DNA from: an uncultured Bacteroidales bacterium
Lineage (GTDB): Bacteria; Bacteroidota; Bacteroidia; Bacteroidales; F082
Reading direction: 5' to 3'
Length of the DNA: 64,000 nucleotides
Assembly (NCBI GenBank): GCA_905234455.1
Contig: CAJOIH010000018.1
Location: forward strand, 1 to 64,000
The notes under the pieces are model-generated. The model saw nothing but the letters and a program-made list of their open reading frames with translations. It searched no databases and was not told where the DNA came from. Positions 29,301 through 36,792 of this stretch are shown piece by piece (position 1 is the first letter of the stretch; the number at the start of each line of letters is the position of its first letter). The translations under genes and the position numbers were made by a program.

Positions 29301-29769
29301 TCACCTCGGTGGTGCAAAAAGGATCTGAAGTGGCGCAGGTTTGGTTGCCGTCGCGGTTGGTGGGGTTTTCAATCAGCATTTGCTTAAAAAGCAAAACAAA
29401 CAAATCTTGAGGCAGACGTTCTTTCCAAGTGGAAAACATTTCTCCTTGTTTTTCTTTGTCTTTGTAAAGATAAGCATTGAATTCAGTTTCAGTTTTCTCT
29501 TTTATGCCGTTGAAATAGGATTGGAATTGATTGTCAGGCAAATTTTCGCTTGAAGATATCAATACCGACATATAGTCCTCGTTGACCGTATAATTCAAAT
29601 TAGAATCGTTGGCAATGGCAGACAATAAACAATAACGATAGTCAGGGTTGACAATGCTTTCGACTTCCAACTCGATGGAGTGATTTTTAACACTCTGTCC
29701 ATATTGTTTCATCGGCATCGCCAGTAAAATCAGGCCGATCGCCAAGGCTTTGAAGAAAAGGTTTTTCAT
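26344..29769 (-). CDS. Large secreted PKD-domain protein with repeat modules and T9SS type A sorting domain
   Basis: Signal peptide; PKD motif [33 protein letters not shown]; repeated CPGxSYNFxG...CDSxxxLxLTV modules; C-terminal [13 protein letters not shown]...[22 protein letters not shown]. Confidence 0.88.
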   Translation of the reverse strand: [1141 protein letters not shown]

Positions 29770-29850
29770 GCTTTTTCCCGTTTATAATTCATATAAACGG
29801 CAAATTTATGAAAAAATTGGGAATACGCCGCTGTTTTTTTTAATAAGGTG

Positions 29851-29887
29851 AAAAAAATTAGGGCGACAGCTTGCACCGTCGCCCTAA
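29851..29887 (-). terminator. Intrinsic terminator downstream of rnfA
   Basis: Inverted repeat TTAGGGCGAC...GTCGCCCTAA followed on the minus strand by a T-run. Confidence 0.85.
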
Positions 29888-29911
29888 CTTCTCACTCCTA
29901 ATTCCTCACTA

Positions 29912-30520
29912 TTAAACGATTCCCGTGAATCCCATGAACGCCAAGGCAAGGATGCCGGCGGTGATCAGGGCGATGGGGGTGCCTTTCATGCCCTTGGGGG
30001 GCTCCATCAGGTCGATGTGCTCGCGCACGCCGGCGAAGATGATCAAGGCAAGGGCGAAGCCGAGGGCGATGCCGACGGCGTAGACGATGGACTCGCCGAG
30101 GCTCAGCAGCTGTGCGGCCTGTCCTTCAACGAAGGAGAACTCCTTGGTGACCACAGTCAACGACACGCCGAGGACGGCGCAGTTGGTGGTGATTAGGGGC
30201 AGGAACACGCCCAAGGCGGTGTAGAGCGAAGGGCTGATCTTCTTCAGGATGATCTCAACCATCTGCACCAAGGCGGCGATGATGAGGATGAAGGCGATGG
30301 TCTGTAGGAACTTGTCCAAACCCAGAGGCATCAGGATGTAACGGTTGGTCAGCCAAGTCACGAGGGTGGCAAGCGTCAGCACGAAGATGACGGCGGCGCC
30401 CATACCCAATGCAGTGGAGGTCTTCTTGGAAGTGCCCAGGAAGGGGCAGATGCCCAGGAACTGGGAGAAGATCACGTTGTTGACCAGAACGGTCGAAAGG
30501 ATGATGATAAGGTATTTCAT
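29912..30520 (-). CDS. rnfA: Electron transport complex subunit RnfA (RsxA)
   Basis: VNNVIFSQFLGICPFLGTSKKTSTALGMGAAVIFV..., GVREHIDLMEPPKGMKGTPIALITAGILALAFMGF. Confidence 0.96.
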   Translation of the reverse strand: MKYLIIILSTVLVNNVIFSQFLGICPFLGTSKKTSTALGMGAAVIFVLTLATLVTWLTNRYILMPLGLDKFLQTIAFILIIAALVQMVEIILKKISPSLYTALGVFLPLITTNCAVLGVSLTVVTKEFSFVEGQAAQLLSLGESIVYAVGIALGFALALIIFAGVREHIDLMEPPKGMKGTPIALITAGILALAFMGFTGIV

Positions 30521-30523
30521 GGC

Positions 30524-31117
30524 TTAGTGACTTTCTTTTTTGAGTTTGTTGACGATAGCGATGACGAAGCCGAGGCAGAAGAAGGCGCCAGGAGGCAGGA
30601 TGAACACCAGGATCTTGGCGGTCTCGGGGAGGATGCCCAAGCCGAAGATGGAGCCGTTGCCCAGGAACTCGCGGATGCAGCCCAGCAGGGTGAGGGCGAA
30701 GGTGAAGCCCAAGCCCATGCCCAGACCGTCGAGCAACGAAGGCCACACGGGGTTCTTCGAGGCGAAGGCCTCAGCACGGCCCAGCACGATGCAGTTCACC
30801 ACGATCAAGGGGATGAACAGGCCGAGGGTCTCGTAGATGTCAGGCACGTAAGCCTGCATCAGCAGCTGCACCAAGGTCACGAACGAGGCGATGACCACGA
30901 TGAAGCAGGGGATGCGCACCTTGTCGGGGATGAAGCCCTTCAATAGGGAGATGAAGATGTTCGACAGCACCAGCACGAAGGTGGTGGCCAGACCCATCGA
31001 CATGCCGTTGATGGCACTGGTGGTCGTTGCCAAGGTGGGGCAGCAGCCCAGCAGCAACACCAGGATGGGGTTTTCTTTGATGAGGCCTTTGGTAAAGGTT
31101 TTCAGGTTGTTACTCAT
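30524..31117 (-). CDS. rnfE: Electron transport complex subunit RnfE (RsxE)
   Basis: TKGLIKENPILVLLLGCCPTLATTTSAINGMSMGLATTFVLVLSN, paralogous to RnfA, in the Rnf operon. Confidence 0.96.
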   Translation of the reverse strand: MSNNLKTFTKGLIKENPILVLLLGCCPTLATTTSAINGMSMGLATTFVLVLSNIFISLLKGFIPDKVRIPCFIVVIASFVTLVQLLMQAYVPDIYETLGLFIPLIVVNCIVLGRAEAFASKNPVWPSLLDGLGMGLGFTFALTLLGCIREFLGNGSIFGLGILPETAKILVFILPPGAFFCLGFVIAIVNKLKKESH

Positions 31118-31718
31118 GGTCAGTTCCTCCTTTCATGAATTGTGCCTTGTTGGCTTCGAACGCGTTATAGGCTTTGTTGACGGCCTTCGAGAAGGCGCGC
31201 GAGGTGATGGTGGCTGCCGTGATGGCGTCCACGTCGCCGCCGTCCTTCTTGACGGTGAGTCGGTAGGTGGCGGGGTTCTTGTCGACGAACTGGTCCTTGA
31301 AGGGACCGGTCATGTTGGCGCCCAGGCCTGGGGTCTCCGAGTGGGAGAGCACCGAGGTGCCTTTGATGGTGCCGTCGGCGAGGAAGCCGACCATCATGTC
31401 GATCTTGCCGCCGAAACCGCCCTCGCTGGTCTTGATGGCGGCACCCAGGAAGTTACCGTTGGCATCATAAGCCAAGTTGCAGGGGAAGGTCAGGGTGACG
31501 CCGGCATCGGTGTAGCTCAGCGTGTCGGCTTGATAGGTGATCTCGCCTTCAAGAGGCAACACTGCCTGGATGGCAGCTTGGTTTTTCTTCAGGTCGACCT
31601 CGGCGATGGCGTCTTTGGTGAAGCCGTAGACCAGTCCGAGCAATCCGCCCGAGACGGCCGTGATGACAAACAATGCCAGAAGCATGTTGATCAGTGTGGA
31701 TTCTTTCTTCTTAGCCAT
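31110..31718 (-). CDS. rnfG: Electron transport complex subunit RnfG (FMN-binding)
   Basis: FMN-binding domain; VDAITAATITSRAFSKAVNKAY matches the flavinylation-type S(T)GATxTS region. Operon position. Confidence 0.94.
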   Translation of the reverse strand: MAKKKESTLINMLLALFVITAVSGGLLGLVYGFTKDAIAEVDLKKNQAAIQAVLPLEGEITYQADTLSYTDAGVTLTFPCNLAYDANGNFLGAAIKTSEGGFGGKIDMMVGFLADGTIKGTSVLSHSETPGLGANMTGPFKDQFVDKNPATYRLTVKKDGGDVDAITAATITSRAFSKAVNKAYNAFEANKAQFMKGGTDHE

Positions 31719-31724
31719 GGCGGA

Positions 31725-32726
31725 TTACTTTTTAGAGGGTTTGACGGTGCCGAACACCTGAGGCTTGAAGGCCTTGTTGATGAGCGGCGTGAAGGCGTTC
31801 ATGATAAGGATGGCGAATGACACGCCTTCGGGGTAGGCGCCCCAGAGACGGATCACCACGGTGATCAAGCCGATGCCCACGCCGAAGAGGATCTTGCCCT
31901 TGGTGGTCATGGGTGAGGTGACCATGTCGGTGGCCATGAAGAAGGCGCCGAGCAGCAGACCGCCGTAGACGAGGTGGTACCACGGGGCGATGTAATGCGT
32001 CGGGTTGACGAGCCAGCAGATGCCGGTGAAGATGAACACGGTGAGCAGGATGCTCAGCGGGGTCCAGATGTCGATGACCTTGCGGGCGAGGAGGTAGATG
32101 GCGCCGATGAGCAGGGCGATGGCACAGACCTCGCCGAAGGCACCGCCGCGGTTGCCCAGCACCATGTCGAGGAACTGCATGTCACCGGCTTCGGCCAGCG
32201 AGCCCACGCCCGACTCCTTCAGCAGACCCAACGGGGTGGGGCCTGTGATGGCGTCGGCGAAGAAGCCTGACTTGAAGATGGGCTGCGCCTGCGGCCAGGT
32301 GGTCATGGCTGTGGGGAATGACACGAGCATGAAGACGCGGCCTACCAAGGCGGGGTTGAAGGGGTTCTTGCCCAAGCCGCCGAAGGCCATCTTGCCGATG
32401 CCGATGGCGACTACACTGCCCACGATGGCCATCCAGATGGGAAGGTTGGCGGGCACGTTGAAGGCCAGGAGCAAACCCGTGAGGGCGGCCGAGCCGTCGG
32501 TGACGGTGATGGGTCCCTTGATGAGGAAGGTCTGAATGAGCCACTCGGTGAGCATGCAGGTGACAATGGTGACGATGGTCAGCCTGAGGGCATACCAGCC
32601 GAAGTAGTAGATAGCCACAAGCAGGGCGGGAACCAACGCGAGGATGACGCGATACATGATCTTCCGCGTGTTCTCTGCCGAATGGACGTGTGGCGAGCCT
32701 GATATCGTATAGTTATTCATGGTCAA
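31725..32726 (-). CDS. rnfD: Electron transport complex subunit RnfD
   Basis: SGSPHVHSAENTRKIMYRVILALVPALLVAIYYFG; SAALTGLLLAFNVPANLPIWMA; operon position. Confidence 0.95.
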   Translation of the reverse strand: MTMNNYTISGSPHVHSAENTRKIMYRVILALVPALLVAIYYFGWYALRLTIVTIVTCMLTEWLIQTFLIKGPITVTDGSAALTGLLLAFNVPANLPIWMAIVGSVVAIGIGKMAFGGLGKNPFNPALVGRVFMLVSFPTAMTTWPQAQPIFKSGFFADAITGPTPLGLLKESGVGSLAEAGDMQFLDMVLGNRGGAFGEVCAIALLIGAIYLLARKVIDIWTPLSILLTVFIFTGICWLVNPTHYIAPWYHLVYGGLLLGAFFMATDMVTSPMTTKGKILFGVGIGLITVVIRLWGAYPEGVSFAILIMNAFTPLINKAFKPQVFGTVKPSKK

Positions 32727-34073
32727 TTATTTTTGATTTCTTGCTTTAATGATTGCACCAGTCTTGGCTTTGCCATAACGGATATAGTCAAGCAACGGGA
32801 TGTTGGCCGGGCAGGTGAACTCGCACGAGCCGCATTCGATGCAGTCCATGATGTGGTTCTTCTCGGTCTCGTCGAAGTCGTTGAGCTTGGCCACCTTGTG
32901 GAGCAGGAAGGGCTGCAGTCCCATGGGGCAGGCCTTGGCGCAGCGTCCGCAGCGGATGCAGTTGGTCTGGCGACGGTCCTGGGCCTCGTGGAGGGTCATC
33001 AGCAGGATGCCCGAGGTGCCTTTCATGGTGGGGAAGCTGGTGACGGAGACCGACTTACCCATCATGGGGCCGCCGTTGATGACGTCGGTGATGTCCTCAG
33101 GCATACCGCCGGCAGCCTCGATGAGGAGGTCGGCAGGCACGCCGAAACGGCAACGGAAGTTGGAGGGCTTCTTGATGGCCTTGCCGGTGACGGTGACGAT
33201 ACGCTCAATCAAGGGCTTGTTTTTCTGCACCGCCTCGTAGATGGCGTAGGTAGAGGCCACGTTGACGACCACGCAGCCGGTCTCGATGGGCAGCTTGCCC
33301 GAGGGGACCTCGCGGCCGGTGATGGCCTTGATGATCTGCTTCTCGCCGCCTTGCGGGTATTTGGTCTTCAAAGGCTGCACCTCGATGCCTGCGTAGAGGT
33401 CGGGGTGGGCCTTGATGGTCTGGTCGAGCAGTTCGATGGCGGGCATCTTGTTGGTCTCGATGCCGATGATGCCTTTGTCGGTACCCACGCCCTTCATCAC
33501 GATCTTCACGCCGATGAGGAATTCCTGGGTCTTCTCGAGGAGGAGACGGTAGTCGCAGGTGAGGTAGGGCTCGCACTCGGCAGCGTTGATGATGACGTAT
33601 TCGGCTTTCTTGCCTTCGGGCACCATCATCTTCACGTGGGTGGGGAAGGTGGCGCCGCCCATGCCGACGATGCCGCATTCCTTCACCTTGTCGATGATGG
33701 CCTTGCCGTCGAGTTTGATGTCGGTGAGCAGCTCGTCGGTGACGAGGATGCCAGGGGCCCACTCGTCCTGTTCCTCACGGTCGATGAACACGGCGGGTTT
33801 GTAGTAGCCGGAGTGGTCCATCACCACGTCGACCTTGGCGACGGTGCCGGTGGCGGGGCTGTGGACGTTGGCTGAGACGAAGCCTTTGGCGGTGCCGATG
33901 AGCTGACCCGTCAGCACGCGGTCGCCTTTGTTGACGATGCATTCAGCCGGTGCGCCGAGGCATTGTCCCAGGGGGACGATGATCTGCTTGGGCATCGGGA
34001 AGTCTTGGTCCGCCGAGAATTTGTTTTCCTCGGGATGGACGCCGCCCTTTTTAAAGGTCTTTATCGGGTTCAT
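32727..34073 (-). CDS. rnfC: Electron transport complex subunit RnfC
   Basis: MNPIKTFKKGGVHPEENK; VGMGGATFPTHVKM; CIRCGRCAKACPMGLQP and CIECGSCEFTCPANIPLLDYI. Confidence 0.97.
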   Translation of the reverse strand: MNPIKTFKKGGVHPEENKFSADQDFPMPKQIIVPLGQCLGAPAECIVNKGDRVLTGQLIGTAKGFVSANVHSPATGTVAKVDVVMDHSGYYKPAVFIDREEQDEWAPGILVTDELLTDIKLDGKAIIDKVKECGIVGMGGATFPTHVKMMVPEGKKAEYVIINAAECEPYLTCDYRLLLEKTQEFLIGVKIVMKGVGTDKGIIGIETNKMPAIELLDQTIKAHPDLYAGIEVQPLKTKYPQGGEKQIIKAITGREVPSGKLPIETGCVVVNVASTYAIYEAVQKNKPLIERIVTVTGKAIKKPSNFRCRFGVPADLLIEAAGGMPEDITDVINGGPMMGKSVSVTSFPTMKGTSGILLMTLHEAQDRRQTNCIRCGRCAKACPMGLQPFLLHKVAKLNDFDETEKNHIMDCIECGSCEFTCPANIPLLDYIRYGKAKTGAIIKARNQK

Positions 34074-34963
34074 GCTGTGACGGTTTTTTCAAGTTCAACT
34101 TTGGGAGCTTCCGGGGTTTCAGCTGGGGCTTCCGGCTTGGGAGCGGGGAAGTTGATGGCGTGGATGGCGCCACGGGGGCACACCTTGGCGCACTTGCCGC
34201 AGGCCTTGCACTTGGCGGGGTCGATGTAAGCCAGGTTGCCGCGCATCTCGATGGCCTCGAAGGGGCATTCCTTCAAGCACTTCTGGCAGCCGATGCAGCC
34301 CACCGAGCAGTTCTTGACCACCAGCGCACCCTTGTCGGTGTTGGAGCAGCAGACATACACACGGCGGTCCTTCTTGCCACGGGGACGGATCTCGATGATG
34401 CCACGCGGACAGGTCCTGGCGCATACGCCGCAACCTACGCACTTGTCGGGGTCGACAACGGGGAGGCCGGTCTCAGGGTCGATGTGCAAAGCGCCGAAAT
34501 TGCATTTCTTGACGCAGTCGCCCAGACCCATGCAGCCTTTCGAGCAGCCGCCCTTGCCGGCGTAGAGGGTGCTGGCGAACGCACAGATGTCGGCGCCTTC
34601 GTAATGCACCTTGGCAGGCGAGTTCTTGCAGCTGCCGTTGCAGCGTACCACGGCGATCTTGGGCTCAAAGACACCGGCGGTGAGTCCGAGCACTGCGGCC
34701 ACCTTGTTCATGTCGGTGCCAGGGCAGGCCAGACCGTCGATGTTGCCCTTCTCGGCGGCTTGCTTCACGCAGGCCTCAGCCAAGGCACGGCATCCGGCGA
34801 AGCCGCAACCGCCGCAGTTGGCGCCGGGCAGGCAAGCCTCAGCCTCGTCAATGAGGGGGTTCTCTTCGACTTTGAAGCGCTGGGCGACGATGTATAGCAC
34901 CACGGCCAACACAGCTCCCAGCACGCCGAGAACCACTAGGGAAATAAGTAAAGTGTTACTCAT
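34070..34963 (-). CDS. rnfB: Electron transport complex subunit RnfB (multi-[4Fe-4S])
   Basis: LPGANCGGCGFAGCRALAEA; CVGCGVCARTCPRGII; CIGCQKCLKECPFEAI; CKACGKCAKVCPRGAI. Confidence 0.96.
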   Translation of the reverse strand: MSNTLLISLVVLGVLGAVLAVVLYIVAQRFKVEENPLIDEAEACLPGANCGGCGFAGCRALAEACVKQAAEKGNIDGLACPGTDMNKVAAVLGLTAGVFEPKIAVVRCNGSCKNSPAKVHYEGADICAFASTLYAGKGGCSKGCMGLGDCVKKCNFGALHIDPETGLPVVDPDKCVGCGVCARTCPRGIIEIRPRGKKDRRVYVCCSNTDKGALVVKNCSVGCIGCQKCLKECPFEAIEMRGNLAYIDPAKCKACGKCAKVCPRGAIHAINFPAPKPEAPAETPEAPKVELEKTVTA

Positions 34964-35004
34964 TAGTAAATAAATTATGTGTTTGTTTCAATTTTTGCAA
35001 CCTG

Positions 35005-35012
35005 CAAAGATA
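35005..35012 (-). promoter_or_regulatory. Bacteroidota -7 element (TATCTTTG) for the rnf operon
   Basis: Matches TAnnTTTG on the minus strand upstream of rnfB; it overlaps the very 5' region before the rseC stop at 35018. Confidence 0.45.
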
Positions 35013-35017
35013 CGAAA

Positions 35018-35431
35018 TTATTCAATGCGGTACTCAAATTTTTTCTTGAGTTTGTCGCGCTGGGTGTAAAGCACGATGTAATAGGGAATTAGGGCCGCGA
35101 TGCCGATGAGTGCCGAGAGGCCATCGCCCAAACCGACACCGAGACAGGTGAACAGCACCGCCAACAGCAGGACGATGGGAATCAGGTAGGCCAGCACCGC
35201 CGCCTTGTTGCCCTGGTTGATGGCCATCACCACATTCACCTTCTGGAGAAGCTGAAAAGCCCGGCCTTCGGGTTTCGGCACAGTGAGGATCTTCTCGGCC
35301 TGCTCGCCCATGCCACAGGCACCCTTGGCGTGGCAAGCGGCACATGCGCTCTGCGCCAGGATCTTGATTTCCAAAATGTCGTCGGTGATCCGGGTGACGA
35401 CCCCCTCGTGGGAGATGGTTTCTTCGCTCAT
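35018..35431 (-). CDS. rseC: SoxR-reducing system protein RseC family
   Basis: MSEETISHEGVVTRITDDILEIKILAQSACAACHAKGACGMGEQ plus two TM helices. Upstream of rnfB as in other Bacteroidota. ATG at 35431. Confidence 0.9.
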   Translation of the reverse strand: MSEETISHEGVVTRITDDILEIKILAQSACAACHAKGACGMGEQAEKILTVPKPEGRAFQLLQKVNVVMAINQGNKAAVLAYLIPIVLLLAVLFTCLGVGLGDGLSALIGIAALIPYYIVLYTQRDKLKKKFEYRIE

Positions 35432-35449
35432 AGCGTGAATTTTTGTTTG

Positions 35450-35457
35450 CAAAGTTA
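35450..35457 (-). promoter_or_regulatory. Bacteroidota -7 element (TAACTTTG) for rseC
   Basis: Matches TAnnTTTG on the minus strand, 18 nt before the rseC ATG. Confidence 0.55.
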
Positions 35458-35466
35458 CTTTTTTTT

Positions 35467-35474
35467 TAATTTTG
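35467..35474 (+). promoter_or_regulatory. Bacteroidota -7 element (TAATTTTG) for the YihY/BrkB gene
   Basis: Matches TAnnTTTG on the plus strand, 21 nt before the ATG at 35496. Confidence 0.55.
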
Positions 35475-35495
35475 CACATTATTACTACGAGGATT

Positions 35496-36788
35496 ATGTG
35501 GATCAAGCGAAAATACGAAGCTCTGCGGGACTGGTATCATAAGGACGATAACTTCCTGAAAGTGGTGCGCTTCCCGGGAACCAAACTGCCTTTGCTCGAC
35601 GTGGTCACCGATTTCCTAAAGCTCTTCACCAAAGGGCGTACCATCGACCGTGCCGCCGGAGTGGCGTTCAACTTCTTCGTCGCACTTTTCCCGCTGCTGC
35701 TCTTCTTCTTCACCCTGATCCCCTATATCCCGATCCCACACCTCTACGAGCGGGTGATGATGCTGATCAAGGACTTCCTCATCCCCTCGGGGACGCTCGA
35801 CTATGTCACTGATACTATCGATGGCATTATGAACCAACCCCATGAAGGACTGCTCTCCATCAGTATCCTGCTCTGCATCGTGTTCGGTTCCAGCGGCGTG
35901 GTGGCTTTCTTCAACGGCTTCCGCAACGTGTATGCCAACTATGTGTCCGACAAGGGGTTGACGGTGAAAGGCTGGATCATCCAGCGCCTGTTCGCCATCA
36001 TGATGCTGATCATCATCGGACTGCTGGTGGTGATCTCAGTGCTGCTGATCTCTACAGGCGGCAAGGGACTGCATGCCCTGGTGACCCATGACATTCTCGC
36101 TCAGGGCAAGTTCATGTTCCATCTGTTCAATGTGCTGCGTTGGGTAGTGGCCATCTTCGCCCTGTGCTTCGGTATCTCACTCCTTTATTATTTTGGCAAC
36201 GTGCGTTTCAATGAACACTACCGCAAGGAACTGAAACGCCCCAGACGCAACGGCAGGAAATACCGTGAGTTCGTCCTCTTCAGCCCGGGCACCATCCTGG
36301 CTACCACCTTGTTTGTGTTGGGTACTGTTGGATTCAATACTTATATATCAAACTTCTCACGGTACAATGCGCTCTATGGATCCATCGGCACACTCATCAT
36401 CCTGCTGCTGTGGATATGGATTGTGGCCATCTTGATCCTGGCGGGCAACGACCTGAACTCGGGCATCCGTCGCAAGGCTGACAGGCTCAGCGCTTCGGAG
36501 GACAACAACCGCAAGAAACAGATTGTGATTGACGATCTCCGCAGGTCCATCAAAAGTCAGGAACAAGCCATCGAGCATCGGGCGAGGAGGATTGAGAACT
36601 TGCGCAAGGACATCAAGGAGAAGGAGACCTTGGTGCATGACCTGGAAGAACAAAATAAAGACAGTGAGCTGATCATCAATGCTTACCAGAGCTTCCTGAA
36701 ACAGGAGATGCGCAATGCCGACCAGCAGAACCTCGAGATGGACTCGATGCGCGAGCGGATCGCCATTGACGAAAAGAAAGAAGAATAA
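35496..36788 (+). CDS. YihY/BrkB family inner membrane protein with C-terminal coiled-coil extension
   Basis: AAGVAFNFFVALFPLLLFFFTLIPYIPI, YGSIGTLIILLLWIWIVAILILAGNDLNSGIRRKA; C-terminal charged heptad-like segment. ATG at 35496. Confidence 0.9.
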   Translation: MWIKRKYEALRDWYHKDDNFLKVVRFPGTKLPLLDVVTDFLKLFTKGRTIDRAAGVAFNFFVALFPLLLFFFTLIPYIPIPHLYERVMMLIKDFLIPSGTLDYVTDTIDGIMNQPHEGLLSISILLCIVFGSSGVVAFFNGFRNVYANYVSDKGLTVKGWIIQRLFAIMMLIIIGLLVVISVLLISTGGKGLHALVTHDILAQGKFMFHLFNVLRWVVAIFALCFGISLLYYFGNVRFNEHYRKELKRPRRNGRKYREFVLFSPGTILATTLFVLGTVGFNTYISNFSRYNALYGSIGTLIILLLWIWIVAILILAGNDLNSGIRRKADRLSASEDNNRKKQIVIDDLRRSIKSQEQAIEHRARRIENLRKDIKEKETLVHDLEEQNKDSELIINAYQSFLKQEMRNADQQNLEMDSMRERIAIDEKKEE

Positions 36789-36792
36789 GGTC

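Noticed and set aside
28126-29328. 400-aa plus-strand ORF opposite the PKD adhesin
   Set aside because: Antisense shadow ORF; the minus-strand ORF is continuous with signal peptide, PKD domain and CTD.
29912-34963. Rnf operon considered as a novel electron-transfer system
   Set aside because: Gene order rnfBCDGEA with rseC upstream, and the motifs, match the known Bacteroidota Rnf arrangement; nothing unusual beyond that.
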